From Adineta ricciae (Eukaryota > Rotifera > Eurotatoria > Adinetida > Adinetidae): 64,000 nt of DNA. The notes under the pieces are model-generated. The model saw nothing but the letters and a program-made list of their open reading frames with translations. It ran no database searches and was not told the origin of the DNA. The position numbers were made by a program, and so were the translations under genes. The stretch spans positions 27,481-91,480 of the forward strand of contig CAJNOJ010000368.1 of assembly GCA_905250025.1 (NCBI GenBank), in the 5' to 3' direction. Positions 10,639 through 21,993 of this stretch are shown here, in pieces. Numbering within the stretch: the stretch's first letter is position 1; each line of letters starts with the position of its first letter.

Positions 10639-11971
10639 TTAATCATCAATAACATCGAACCTCTGTATTCGGTCATTACCATAGTCGGCAACGTAAAGAT
10701 TTCCTTGTCGATCGAACGCTAAAGTGGAAGGCATACCAAACTGCCATGGCTGACGTCCTTGTCCATATCTACCAACGATAACACTACCATCTTTCGATCC
10801 ATTTAACCAACGGATAATTTTGTGATTCACTAAATCGCACGCATAGATGATGTTGTTGTTTCGATCAACAAATAACCCATGACGTCCAGATACTCGTGTA
10901 ACAATGTCTTCTGTATCATATTTACCAGCAACAACAATCGCGTCTTTTGCATCTTTTGCCCATTTCAAAACACGATTGTTGTCGTTATCCCATACATAAA
11001 CTGAATGATTTTCATCCACGAAAAAATACAATGGAAGATATCCTCCTTCGACCTGATATCCAAGACCAGGTCCGTCTGCTACAGTAGTTTCATTCGTCTC
11101 TCCTTTTTTCCATCGTTTTATTTCACGTTTTTTATAATCAGAAACATACATGTTTCCATCGGTGTCCATCGCTAGCCCAGAACAATCGAAATTCGACAGG
11201 ATTATTTGCTGCTGCGTATCAGTTGGATTTTGTATAAACCATCGTATCACTCGTCTGTTTTCGGAATCACAAATAATAAGAGAATTTGTACTCTTGTCAA
11301 CAATTTGATCGGTCGGATGATCTAACTGATCGAGTCGGCTTCCCTTGCCATTACCGCCAGCAATAATTTCACCTTGGTTTTCACCTTGCCTCCATCGGAG
11401 AACACGATGATTAAATCTTTCGACAATATACATAATTCGATCGTCATCACTATCAATTTGAATGATACAAGGACTGTTTAATTGATCTAGTCTATCTCCT
11501 CGTCGACTTCCTCCTGCGACCGCAGTGCCCGTTTCGTTCCATCTTCGATTAGTAATGCCTTCGAAAAAGAAAGATTTTTTCGAAATTTAAAAACAGCTCT
11601 ATGAAATTCAATTATATAGTTTATAACATCGTATACATACCTCCTTTTGTTGCTGTGGAGGTGGTCTCTGTCGTGGTTACTGATGTGGTGGAGGATGCTG
11701 TCGATAAAGTATTGGTCGTTGTTGTCTCTTCTGTCATTGTTGTTGTCGTAGATGTTACTTCGATTGGTGTTGTTTTTTGTGCATTTTTCATGTTCTTTGT
11801 GAAAATACATGCCCACACGACTGTCGCTGTCACAATCAAAACCACAATAGTCATTATACACATGTTCCGAATGACTTTTCCAGTTCGAAGTTTTACACAC
11901 CTAAAACACGGGCTATGTTTTCTTTTAAACTTTATACCTTCAATACACATACCATACTCGTGATCTCGCAT
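10639..11971 (-). CDS. Membrane-anchored NHL-repeat beta-propeller protein (inverted paralogue)
   Basis: Two exons, 11971-11641 and 11558-10639, with an 82-bp GT-AG intron (11559-11640) that splits a codon after its first base, exactly as in the gene at 4933. The spliced protein is 416 residues: a basic N-terminus, one TM helix at about residues 37-58 (CIMTIVVLIVTATVVWACIF), and a Thr/Ser-rich stalk to about 110. Six NHL repeats follow (YIVERFNHRVLRW, ICDSENRRVIRW, VSDYKKREIKRW, VWDNDNNRVLKW, ACDLVNHKIIRW, VADYGNDRIQRF). The second exon cannot be read with an upstream Met, so the intron is needed to supply the anchor. Identity with the plus-strand copy is high along the whole length, so the two arose by duplication with inversion around the vWA-E2 gene. 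Confidence 0.85.
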
Positions 11972-14191
11972 TTGATGTTTGTGCTATGTCTAACTAAAAG
12001 AATTAGTATTGTCTCTTATGTTACATTTGCTTCTTTTTTTGTTAATACATTACATGATCAACGCCGATTTTGTTTCGCTTCATTTTAAATTGTATAGTTT
12101 TGTTATCGGTTATTCCGTACGAAAATCTAAAGCTGAAGAAAGGTAGAGTGAGAAATTAATCAATTATATTTCATGTTTTTTTTTCTTAATACACAACATA
12201 ATGCGTAATCATATCGTTAAAATAGTATGATAGACAAAGTTCTATCAGGTTCCATATGAACTCGGCTTCTTCCATGTTAAACCAAATTGTATTCAATACC
12301 GAAATTAACTTCTCTAATCGTATTTCCATTTTGACCAATGTGTTGTAGTTACTCGAGAAAGAATTGAACAAGAATATTTGATAGTATTGTCATACTTTCA
12401 AAAAGAGTAGTTGAAACATACATCATCCAATAGAAGGGAGTTGCAGATACGACTAGATTTTTGTGAAGAAAATCTGATCCGCCATTGCCTGCTTTTGCAT
12501 GTTAGTATGTAAAATATTTATTAAAACATCTGCGACAAGCACAGTAACTGAGATCAAGGGAATAAGCCGTAAACGTAATATCTTCCTGTTATTTCAGTAT
12601 ACAGTTCGAAGCAGAATGATAACATCTGTGATGCAATTGTTGTTCAAGGATCATTCAATAGGAGAAGAAAAAGTAAGCGACATAGCTGGTAAAAAGACGA
12701 TTGTTGTCAAGTAGAAACTGAAATTGAAATGTTTTCTTGTGGAGTAGTTTTCTATAAAGTTAAAGCATCATTATATCATCCGACTTGTTACTACTTTCTA
12801 CTGGGAAAAATATGTCCCCGTTAATCACAAAAGTTTTCAGATAATGGAAAAAGTTCACTATAGCAACGTTTTCCTTTGCTGAGCGTTCTCGTTTTTGGTG
12901 AACATGATAGCAAACGATAATTAATGCACTTTACTTCCGTATTGATTATAGAATGCTTCATTATTCAAAGTGACACATATTACATTTGTTAGCGAGAGGA
13001 AAACAGCTTGGATTGTTTTTACTTTGAATTTCTGGCATTAACGTTGTCATTTTATATTTGAACAATTGATAAAAAATTTGCTGACATTCAAACAGTCAAT
13101 GGACTATTTTTACTCGAGTTGTCCGAAGTTGTACTCGAAACTTCGTTGTTTTTATATAATATATCTATGAGAGATATTCTTACCGAACTTTTCTACGAAG
13201 ACGCATGGCTTTATAACCTTAAATCAAGCAATTGTTAACTTGACGTGAAAATTGTGATGTTCTCTTTTTTTGTACGAACATTATGAAAGACTTCTTCATT
13301 TCGAAAAGTATGAAGAAAATCTATACAATCTGGTCGCTTCTGTTGGTTTTCTTGCGAGTGTGCGATTAGAAGTAGAATTCTCTTCAAAAGTGACTGCTAA
13401 ACATGTGTTGCAAACGCATTTGTTTAGATATCTAATACGTAAAAATTACCGTCTTTGAAAGTAAGCGTCAATGTTGTTCTTCAATAAACTTTATACTTCC
13501 ATATTTTATATTGTTCATGAAGAAGAGAAATGAGGGCTAAGAAAACAGTATCGTTTTCAATAATACAAACCATAGTTTGCAACTTATTATGTTGTAAAGG
13601 AATGTTTGTCATTCAAGATATGACAGCCGCTACGATGAGTTTTAACGAAAAGGTTGTTTGGTTTTGGCAGTCGAACTCATCGAAGAAGCTTTATGTGCTA
13701 TTCGTGGTGTGAATGAACGTTGTAGATATACAATTGGTGTTATAATATACGTAGAAAATGGAGTTCAGGGCCGTGTAGCAGCTTTCCAAGACCAATATGA
13801 ATACGTATGTGCCAGCTAGAAACAGAAGTCAACGTTTTACTTTGGAGCAGAAGATGATGGCAGGGTTTCCTCCAATGAGATTTCTTTTCTTTTTTTGTGT
13901 AAAACGATACTAATATGACAGGAACGGCTGAATTTTCTACGGAGAAACATATAATCATTAGGAGATTCAAGTATCAGTGCAAAGAAAAGACTCCAAATGA
14001 CAGAAGACCAATGAATACTTGTGTTGTCTTGAATGAGCGCGAATCTCTCATACGAATTACTAATCCAATTTCATTTATGTCCTCGACATTCAAATTGCTG
14101 CAATTATCCTTCACGCTCATATTACAAGAAAACAGTTTTGATAAATGAAATGAGATGGTGTTTCTTTTCAAGCAATAATCTGTTATTTTGC
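11972..14191. other. Gene-poor interval, 2.2 kb
   Basis: Very AT-rich, with no domain, tRNA, rRNA or obvious repeat. One stop-free stretch near 13666-13818 (plus) begins after a ttggcag that could be a 3' splice site and has protein-like composition, but I could not place it in any family. Other short frames here look like chance. Confidence 0.4.
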
Positions 14192-15847
14192 TCAGTTTGT
14201 ATGATAGATAACTTTTTCCCATAATGTATTGCCATTAAGTCCCGTTGCTAAACCACATCTATATCCACCATCATTTTTAGTATGCCAACATAATCGATAA
14301 ATAGCATTTGTTGATTCAGTATCACAGTGATTTCGTATTACATTGTCACAACCAGATACGAAACCCCATGAATATGAATCTGAATAATACCAACCAACAC
14401 CGTTCGCAATATGGGTACAACTAGATAAGGATCCACAGTTGTATAGAACATCATTTCGATGACCTATCGCTGCTATAGTCAAATTCACTTTACCGACCGG
14501 TCGACATCCAAGTAATAAGTTGGTTCTATTGCATGACGACAAAATCATCGGAAGGGAACTTGTTCCCATAGCCGTTGCATATGTTGCTGAATAACATAAA
14601 GACCATCCACTTGGTAACAACGTAGGATTGAGATTGAGTTGAACGCCAGCAAGAGTTAATGAATCTAGATTAACATAAATGCAATATCATTGAGCTCAAT
14701 GACTTCAATATAGCTTCCGTTTTTTATAATCTACCTTCGTTATTCAAGAACAGTCAATCTAGTGAACTATCTCGAGCCCTCAATTAGTCTTGACTGCATC
14801 CAATGTAACACTATATCTACAAGATCTCGTCCATTATGGACATACGTACGGCAAGTATTGCGAGTCAAATGAAGCTTTTGGATTCGATGGTTCCCCGAAT
14901 CTGTCACAAAAATATTGCCATTTTTATCGAATGCCATTGCGTGTGGATGGGTCAGCTGGTTGGGTGCAGTTCCAGTCGTACCTGTACATCCAAGTAAACA
15001 TTCAAATCCGCTAGGTACAAGACGAATAATTCGATGATTTCCACTGTCGACAATAAACATATAATCATCACCATCGAGAACGATGCTTGTCGGTCGAGCT
15101 AAAATGAGAACGACTTCTGCTCCAAAACCAGCTATTGTGATTCCATTTGTTTCGCCTCGACCAAAACATTGAATTCGATTGTTGTGACTATCGGCAACAT
15201 GTAAGCGAAAGTCTTTATCAACAAAGATTCCATACGGATGACCAAGCATATTCATTAATGGTCCAGGACAGCCAGTACCGGCGATAACTCTCGGCAGCAA
15301 TGTGCTGCTGTTGTGTTCTAACTTATAAATCGAATGCGTTTCGGCTGATGAACAATATAGATTGTTGTCTATGTCAGCAAAAAGCCCTGTACATGAGCTA
15401 GATGTTTCCATCACAGATTTACTAGCTGAGCTATTCCATAGCCATCTTTCCACTCGATTCTTGTGTAAGCCATTGTCGATATAGATATCATTGTTTTCTG
15501 TGCCGAAGAGACTCCAGGAGTCAGTGACATTCGTCATGAGAGTCTCGTTGCAGTGAGACGATTCGTTATACCAGACTAGAATCTGACCATATTGTCGTTC
15601 AGTTACAAAGATATTGTTCTGCGAATTGATAAAGATACCAGTCGGTTGTAGCCCAATGCAGCTTTGATCAGCGAATGTCACTGCTACGTCACTCCACTTC
15701 GCACATGAACTAAGCTTTGATTGATTCAAAGAAATACCTGATGGTGATAAAGAGAAAACTGTACTTTGACTAAATTATATAAGACAAACAATATGTACCT
15801 AGTTCATGCTGAATAGCCATTATTGTAATCAGGATCCAAATTTTCAT
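14192..15847 (-). CDS. Secreted NHL-repeat protein with C-terminal Cys-rich domain
   Basis: Three exons on the minus strand: 15847-15799, 15737-14850 and 14664-14192, with introns 15738-15798 (61 bp) and 14665-14849 (185 bp, strong GTACGT donor). Lengths add to an uninterrupted frame of 469 residues. Exon 1 encodes a signal peptide (MKIWILITIMAIQHELG). Six NHL-type repeats follow, for example HVADSHNNRIQCF, IVDSGNHRIIRL and VTDSGNHRIQKL. The last exon adds about 155 residues rich in Cys, Gly, Asn and Ser with many N-glycosylation sequons; the segment LLPSGWSLCYSATYAT begins it. I do not recognise that domain by name. The product is probably extracellular. The 5' 270 bases are repeated at 25136-25406 as part of the second allele block. 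Confidence 0.8.
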
Positions 15848-16599
15848 TGTGTGATATAAACTTTACTCTTAGTAGAACGCTGGTTATCACTTCAAAATAT
15901 ATTATCTAGCTGCAGAAAATTTTATAAATAAGAATAATATTCCTATTATTCAATCCTCATTTAATCTTCCAAACAAACTCATGTATGCAAAAAAGTCACG
16001 TTTTTAACAGGTAATGTTGTAGCGACAGTACTGTTTCTATGAGAGAAAACACAATTTTCCGTGTAAGAATTCATGGACGGAATATATATATTTGAACTAC
16101 TTGAAGATCAAGTTTAAGGAAGAAAAAGAGGGAGAGTATAGTATTGATCTTAATGTAAATCCTCGGTTTACGAGAAAAAAATCACCAGAATTAATAACTG
16201 CACTGTATATTACTGATGTATTTTTCTTCCTTTTTTCTATGCGATTGCAATCGCAGTCTAATTATCAAATATTACATTGGTATACTAACATGACATTAAA
16301 TCTAAAGTTTCATATTTTCTCTCTACCAGATTTTAAATGCAGTTTATTAGACACGTATCATTTATTTGTTCTCCACAAAATAATAACTGTAATATTGAAA
16401 GCAAGAAGAGAAAAATCGCGTAACTTTTCTTCGCCTATGCAAAACGACTAATTAATAGTCGTTCAGCTGCAATGAGCGTAATAGCCATCCAACTGAAGAG
16501 AAACTTTATCTATATGTTCACATTGGCTTTTGAAAAACTGTCATTAATTCTTACGAAGAAAACTTTGATCGATATTGTGTGAGTTTAATACTGGTATTT
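15848..16599. other. Intergenic spacer
   Basis: 5' flank of the secreted NHL gene, then AT-rich sequence. An open plus-strand frame at 16092-16451 is partly kept in the second copy at 25762-26130, but both copies are similar throughout, so this is not evidence for coding. Confidence 0.4.
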
Positions 16600-17940
16600 G
16601 TATTGGCATTCGCTACCAGTGGTCTCTCGATACTGGTTACGGTAAAAACAGTATACGAAAAGATGAGCACTTCTTTTTCTTTCTGATATGCGATTTAATA
16701 TCGAGACTGATTCGTTGATCTTCAACTATGTAAGTACAAATCATAGCCATCTTGATATCTTGACCTTTTATATTCTTTCTTTTCCATTTTCCGACGAAAT
16801 ATTCTACTTGGCTTTCACCAGTATTCCGCAATATACTTCACCGGTAAACCGATACTGATCAAAGGAAGGATGAAACACAAGAATAGCAATGGAAAGCTTT
16901 CGCTCAGCTTTATACTGACGAGATCAACGTTGAGCTTAGTGTAGAAACCTGCCTCGACCGTGTAATCTTCCAGCAGATATTTAAGATCATCCCCCTTGGG
17001 AGTCATCTGAAAAAACTCTCCGAGTTCGGCCTAATTAAGAGACACCCTTCTTCGCGTCATTAGTAATAAGCGACATGAAGTGGTGTGCTTCCATTTGACT
17101 CTAGCTTATTCATATCTTCGATCGCGAGTACCTGAAGAAGTTCTTGAACTTTTGCCACATTATTATTACGACAAGCTACGTAGAACTAGCACTCACTGTT
17201 GATACAACTGTCTGAGGGTTGATTGCACTTGACTTACTGATGCATGATCAACCGGCTCTGTTTCGTAGCCCATTCCACTGGGGAGAATTGTAGAGCCGTT
17301 TCTAAGGTTTTAGTGCGAGATAGCATCGTTATCGACCATTGATCTCAGCATCATTACTATAACGAAAAATTGTTTAACAGATGGTATGTGCGCTTGTTCT
17401 CGGATCTTTCTTTTCACGTCCCTGATTATCCAAGATGGATTCACCTAGTAAAAATCCAAAAGAAAGCTGATATTGTCTACGCAATATGAAAAAGAATGAA
17501 CACAAATAAAGTTACATCAAACACAATTCTTTCACCATCTTTCGTCTAGACATAGTAATGGTCTAAAAGAAAACAAGTCGACATGAATGCTTTGGTCTCA
17601 ATTCCAGCTGTATACTCGCTGATGACTGATCCGTGTCACTGCACGCAGCGAGTCCATTGACAATACATAGATGATCTAGTTATTGTCAATGCTGTAACTG
17701 GAAAGAGTTTGCGTATTGCCTAATAGCTCGGAATCGTCGTCGACTAATATTCGTTTATTCGGATGAATACCGATCAGTTGTTGAAGCTTCTTCTCAGCTC
17801 TAAGCGTACTTAACGTTCCAATCTGAAACGTTTTTTGCAACAATATGTTCAGGTTAGGTAGAATAACATACATTAATAGATATCTCATCGTCGGCGTCAG
17901 TTCTGATTAACACTTGTCTAAGTTCGAAATTGAGTGACCT
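16600..17940 (-). pseudogene. Decayed ankyrin / mono-ADP-ribosyltransferase gene
   Basis: Read 5' to 3' on the minus strand, broken frames give a recognisable order. A ubiquitin-like segment (DDEISINVYVILPNLN, then LRAEKKLQQLIGIHPNKRI) lies at about 17910-17690. Next comes an SGMGYETEPVDHASVSQVQ linker near 17280, then one ankyrin-type repeat (CRNNNVAKVQELLQ, then SNGSTPLHVA) near 17180-17070. The ART part is YTVEAGFYTKLNVDL, RFTGEVYCGI, VEYFVGKWKRKN, ICTYIVEDQRISLDI and KEKEVLIFSYTVFTV, ending near 16630. Frameshifts and stops separate these pieces. The first catalytic-motif Arg expected after FTGxxY is Cys (TGC), while the ExE motif (EKE) is still visible. Active relatives transfer ADP-ribose to proteins. 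The ubiquitin-like piece may belong to another gene. A matching decayed copy lies at 26140-27500. Confidence 0.6.
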
Positions 17941-18454
17941 GAAGAATAAGTAACGATGGAATGAGAATTCGATGTGTCGTCAACAGAAACGCACATAGTT
18001 TGGTGACATCTATGCACAGTTTTAGTGAATAACACTCTTGTAGACAAAGAAAGAATGCAGATAGATTCGTAGGCCGACTAATAATATAATTTTACGATCT
18101 GTGTGTAAATGTGAGTAACTCCCCCGCACCTTCATCCTCCAGATAGAAATTTGCATTTCTTTTTGTTAGAATCAAGCTATTGGATCTCTTCTATGAATAA
18201 TTTCATTCAAAAAAAGGGAAAATATTGATCCATGTGTTAACGTTTAAAAGCATTCTCTTCCTTAATGAAGTTAGATAAACGTCTTTATTTTAATATTACG
18301 CATACTTAATTATTGACGCATGGACGCTGTTTCAACAAAATAACAATGCTCTTATCGCAACGCGAGCAAATACATCCTTATGTAAAAGTATATATTGTTG
18401 ACTAGCTATGACTTTCCATCAGTGCATTATTCTCTTTTGTTCATTTAAAGCAAA
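17941..18454. other. Intergenic spacer
   Basis: AT-rich 5' flank of the claudin-like gene. Nothing else recognised. Confidence 0.4.
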
Positions 18455-19023
18455 ATGGCTTTTGAAAATCGACGTGTAATATTTATCACCAGTAGTGTTT
18501 TAGCTGTAACTGCTATTTTATATATCATTGCCAATGGTTTACCAATGTGGTTCGTATGAATTTTCTTCGATTAAAAGATTCGCATGAAAGAACATTTTTT
18601 TATTCCTGGTGTAGGTTCCAGTTGTCTAGTGCATCGGGATCATTTGTATTTGGATTATGGCAAGGTTGTCTTAAAAGAGGAGCTAAACTGGTGTGCGAAA
18701 GTTTACCAACTGCAAGAGCCAAGGATAATGTGTTAGCAGCACGAGCGTTTATGACAGTGAGCTGCATTTTATCTTCATCCTCGGCTGTATCTGTATTACT
18801 AATTGCATTTGTGAACGAAAATTTAAAGAAAAATATATCTATGTTGGCAAAAGGTCTCGTTGTAGCAAGTCTCATTAGCGGAATTATTGGAGTATCTCTT
18901 GGAATTAGCATCACCGTCGATGCGCTGAATGCGGGTGCTAGTGTTGGCGCATCATTCATATTGGCTATTATTGCACTAGTATTTAATATAGTCAGTACGA
19001 TTACAACATTCTTCATCCAATGA
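18455..19023 (+). CDS. Claudin/PMP22-like four-TM protein (block A copy)
   Basis: Two exons, 18455-18549 and 18615-19023, with a 65-bp GT-AG intron that splits the Trp codon of GLPMWF. The spliced protein is 167 residues. TM1 is at about residues 8-28 (FITSSVLAVTAILYIIANGL). The first extracellular loop has W, then GLWQGC about 15 residues on and a further Cys (LVCESL), the W-GLW-C-C pattern of the claudin/PMP22/EMP superfamily. Three more TM segments lie at about 75-97, 107-130 and 140-163. Such proteins form or regulate cell junctions or membrane domains. The start chosen is the first Met in a short leader that supplies TM1; the exon-2 frame alone lacks it. The copy at 27961 has lost this stop codon. 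Confidence 0.75.
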
Positions 19024-19376
19024 TGTATCGAACATCCTTTTATTTGCAATGACTTGTCCGCTTGATTTCCCATACATTTTTTTGTCAACAGTATTGAATA
19101 TTTTATTCTGAAAAAAAAATGAAGACCATTATATATAGGTCTGAAATATCAATTTGCTAGGAGTTGCACGTAATCGCACACGCGTGCTGGTGTATTGTCG
19201 TTCCTAAATCGAGAGAAGTCAAGTCGAATTAAGCTTTCATCAGGACCTAATCTTTCAAAAAAAAGTAGCGTAGGTGAATCAGGTTTATATACTTATATTA
19301 GTAAATAGTAGTCTCTTCTGCTCCTACACTATGTCAGGACAAAAGTAGAAAGTGGTGATCGCATATAATTTCTTCC

Positions 19377-19792
19377 ATGATGAAATTCTTCACCGTTTTT
19401 GCTTGTTTCGTTCTCTTGGCAGTCTATTCTGTCCATGCTGGTGAATATTTGTCCACTTTGAAGATCAATGCCAAGGCCGACAGAACTGCATCAGTCAAGA
19501 ATTATGGTAGTACCTATGAAGCTAACAAACGACGACACATTGAAGCTTTGAAGAGAGCTGGTCTTTACGATGCTTATCTTGCTTTAGCTGTCACTATCGG
19601 CATCCAATAAACCAGCACGTTCAATCCTGCTGATTATCATTAAACGAATTAACTATCTTCATGGAGGTTACACTGCTTGGAAAGACGAGCATAGTTACGA
19701 TGCTGCCGGCTATCGAAATGCAATTACTTCAATCGTACGATCCATTGAAAATGATCGACGAGTTGAAATGTATACCATTCATCAAAAGTAAG
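19377..19792 (+). pseudogene. Secreted protein, broken (block A copy)
   Basis: The frame from 19377 (or the Met at 19380) encodes a signal peptide (MKFFTVFACFVLLAVYSVHA) and about 55 mature residues ending DAYLALAVTIGIQ at 19610. After this stop the reading resumes in another frame at about 19648-19791 with NYLHGGYTAWKDEHSYDAAG and ends MYTIHQK. The allele at 28800 retains extra residues between these parts (IGIQPIAAIEKMITQYGIDG), so block A has an internal deletion and frame loss. I do not recognise the family. If the short frame is made it would be a secreted peptide of 77 residues, but the shared downstream remnant argues for a pseudogene. Confidence 0.55.
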
Positions 19793-19875
19793 AACCTTGA
19801 CTTTCATCCTTCTATCTGATAATAAAGGTGAGATTAGTTTCTGATTACTTTGAAATTCAAATACAAATATTTCGG

Positions 19876-20697
19876 TTACAAATTAAAAACGAGAGAAATA
19901 CAAAGATATGAAAGAATGAAAAGCCCCTTGTGTTGATGAGCATTGCTTTTCTCACACACGAAATCAGGTGATGAACCGTTTAATTTTAAAATATTACCGA
20001 TCGACATTTGATCTAAAGGTTTTGTTTGATTTTGTACATCGATAATGGACATCCAACCAATGATTGGATAATTATCTCGAATGAAATAACCTCCACTAAT
20101 CAATTCATACGGAATTTCCCGTGAATAATTACCCATCCAATAATAAAAGTCCCAATTTTCTTCGGCCACTCGAATGACATCCGATAGAACATCAACAATC
20201 ACTGCAACATGTCCATAAGGCATGGATGTGGCTGACCGATTATAAATCAACAAAGATTCGTTTGCAGGTCGAGAAGGAGAACCGTTCGGATATTTTCGAA
20301 GCGGAAAACATCGTTTATCTTCGACACGTTGTACTTCATCTAATTGCGTCCACATATCAGCAGCACCTTCAACACTTGCGAAACTACAACCTTTACGTTG
20401 AAATAACCATCGACGTGCGTACTCAACACATTGCCATTTGATCCCCATGAATACTCCATACAAATATGAATACTCATCGGATATGAAACTGTCATTTCCA
20501 TTCGAATACGCTTCAACGTTATTTGATGCATATCCAACAATGGCATTGTACGGTGCTAACGTTCGATTTGCTGTAAAAAAAAGGATAAAGTTTTCAATAG
20601 TGGAATAACATCAATCACAATTACCTGATGTGGAATCAGCATTTATACAATAATTATAGTGAATGATGAAAACAATCAACACAAAGTTTCTTTTCAT
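19876..20697 (-). CDS. Secreted CHAP amidase, glutathionylspermidine-amidase type (block A copy)
   Basis: Two exons, 20697-20625 and 20570-19876, with a 54-bp intron (20571-20624); 255 residues. Residues 1-20 form a signal peptide (MKRNFVLIVFIIHYNYC). The CHAP papain-like core follows: YGVFMGIKWQCVEYARRWL with the nucleophile Cys, then YPNGSPSRP, MPYGHVAVIVDV with the catalytic His, and IRVAEENW. This order and wording match the amidase domain of bacterial glutathionylspermidine synthetase/amidase, which cleaves the gamma-amide between glutathione and spermidine; the synthetase half is absent. The C-terminus is hydrophobic (GLFILSYLCISLVFNL), so a GPI or membrane anchor is possible. A signal peptide and intron on a bacterial-type enzyme suggest ancient transfer. 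Actual substrate outside the cell is unknown. The allele is at 29347-30170. Confidence 0.85.
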
Positions 20698-20742
20698 ATT
20701 TGCTCTATAGGCCACCAAAGGAAAAGTAAATGTCGACTTTTA

Positions 20743-20750
20743 CTTATATA
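20743..20750 (-). promoter_or_regulatory. Candidate TATA box of the CHAP gene
   Basis: Minus-strand TATATAAG lies 46 bases upstream of the ATG at 20697 and is kept in the other copy at 30216-30223. Position and sequence suit a core promoter; no other element is visible. Confidence 0.35.
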
Positions 20751-21213
20751 TTCATCTCTTTTATACCTTGGAAGACTGTTTTTTTTTCTTTTCTGCACGA
20801 AAAGATTTAATCTGTAGTTCGTTCCTATGTTTTCAATATACACGGGTATAACGAAATTATAGGTTGAATTAACCTATGAATATTTAAATAAATAAGAGAA
20901 ACAAGTATGCTATTATAGTCATTTAAATGAAAGGTAAATGCAATAAATTGAAAGTTTCTCACCTTATACTCGAGAGTTGTCATAAATACCATTAGCAAAA
21001 ATAGCTGGGCATTAGAAAAAGAAAACCATATTGATTTTGTGAAGTTTATTCAAATACGAGTTAACGATCAGACAGAAAATATCGCTTATGTAAAATAACT
21101 CGCAGTTGGTGAGAAAGATAAATACGATGATATCGATATCACACGTTTTTCTTATCAATAACGTGTTGTCACATTCTTTTTCTTTTGCTTTTTTTCTCTT
21201 ATTGAAATATACA
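20751..21213. other. Divergent promoter region between CHAP and GNAT genes
   Basis: About 460 bases of AT-rich sequence between two divergently transcribed genes, so it should contain both promoters. No gene is seen. Confidence 0.4.
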
Positions 21214-21984
21214 ATGGCCAACAGCGACGACAATACAACGCACCTCATCGAAGATGCCAAGCGAAAATTCAACCAGTACGCGGACGAACAAAAGAACTTT
21301 CAGCCCCCACAAGCACATATCGATATTGACATCGATTCCAATGGCGCTGCTTCAGTACACATGGAAGTGCAATATAAAGACGTTCAATATCGTTTTGAAT
21401 CGGTACAAGAAAAAGATGTACAAGATATATATCAATATTTGAATAGTCAACCGTTGGTACGGGCAAAGTATATCGATGGTCAAACAAGTTCTCTGGAAGC
21501 AACGATTGCCCGAGTAAAGACATTCGTGGATCGATTTCAAAATAGACACTGTCCACTCTATCTCTACAGTGGATTTGTTGTTTCTGACGCTCAAACAGAG
21601 ACGTTTCTAGGACTTGTTAACTTGGGAAGTGGACCAATGCCTGCGACTACCGAAATGGCTTTTCTAAATCGATCTGATTGCTGGAGTCGTCCGCCAGAAA
21701 CTATTTCAAGGTATACAGACACAAGCGTCAAGAACCTTGGCAGCCGACTTTATTCCGGGGTGGGTACAGCGGAAGCATGTGCTATCATTCAATACGCTAC
21801 CCGTCTGAAACAGGAAGGTTATACAGTCAATGGCCAATTGCCTGAAGTAGTAGTTGGTACAGCAAGACTCGATAATGAAGGTTCATGGAAATCTTTGTCG
21901 AAAGCTGGCATGACTCTTTCTCATATCGATGTTACTGAATACTATGGAAAGCATCTACGGTATCAATTACAAAAATCGATTTAA
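21214..21984 (+). CDS. GNAT-family N-acetyltransferase (block A copy)
   Basis: Single exon, 256 residues from MANSDDNTTHLIEDAKRKF. The frame is open upstream to 21106, but the leader is T-rich and its Met is not comparably placed in the other copy, so the start at 21214 is preferred. Residues 45-75 (FESVQEKDVQDIYQYLNSQP) are typical of the RimJ/RimL-like branch. The acetyl-CoA region is around GTAEACAIIQYATRLKQEGY, followed by the characteristic DNEGSWKSLSKAGMTL segment. The family transfers acetyl groups from acetyl-CoA to amines; substrate unknown. Its 3' end lies only 9 bases from the convergent F-box gene at 21994. The allele is at 30687-31457. Confidence 0.75.
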   Translation: MANSDDNTTHLIEDAKRKFNQYADEQKNFQPPQAHIDIDIDSNGAASVHMEVQYKDVQYRFESVQEKDVQDIYQYLNSQPLVRAKYIDGQTSSLEATIARVKTFVDRFQNRHCPLYLYSGFVVSDAQTETFLGLVNLGSGPMPATTEMAFLNRSDCWSRPPETISRYTDTSVKNLGSRLYSGVGTAEACAIIQYATRLKQEGYTVNGQLPEVVVGTARLDNEGSWKSLSKAGMTLSHIDVTEYYGKHLRYQLQKSI

Positions 21985-21993
21985 TTCCGTATT

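Noticed and set aside
13666-13818. A stop-free exon-like stretch in the 2.2-kb gene-poor interval
   Set aside because: Composition is protein-like and a splice acceptor is possible, but there is no partner exon, start or family match.
16092-16451. A 119-residue plus-strand gene, also at 25762-26130
   Set aside because: Similar length and wording in both copies only reflects overall allele similarity; composition is AT-driven and the ends are not conserved.
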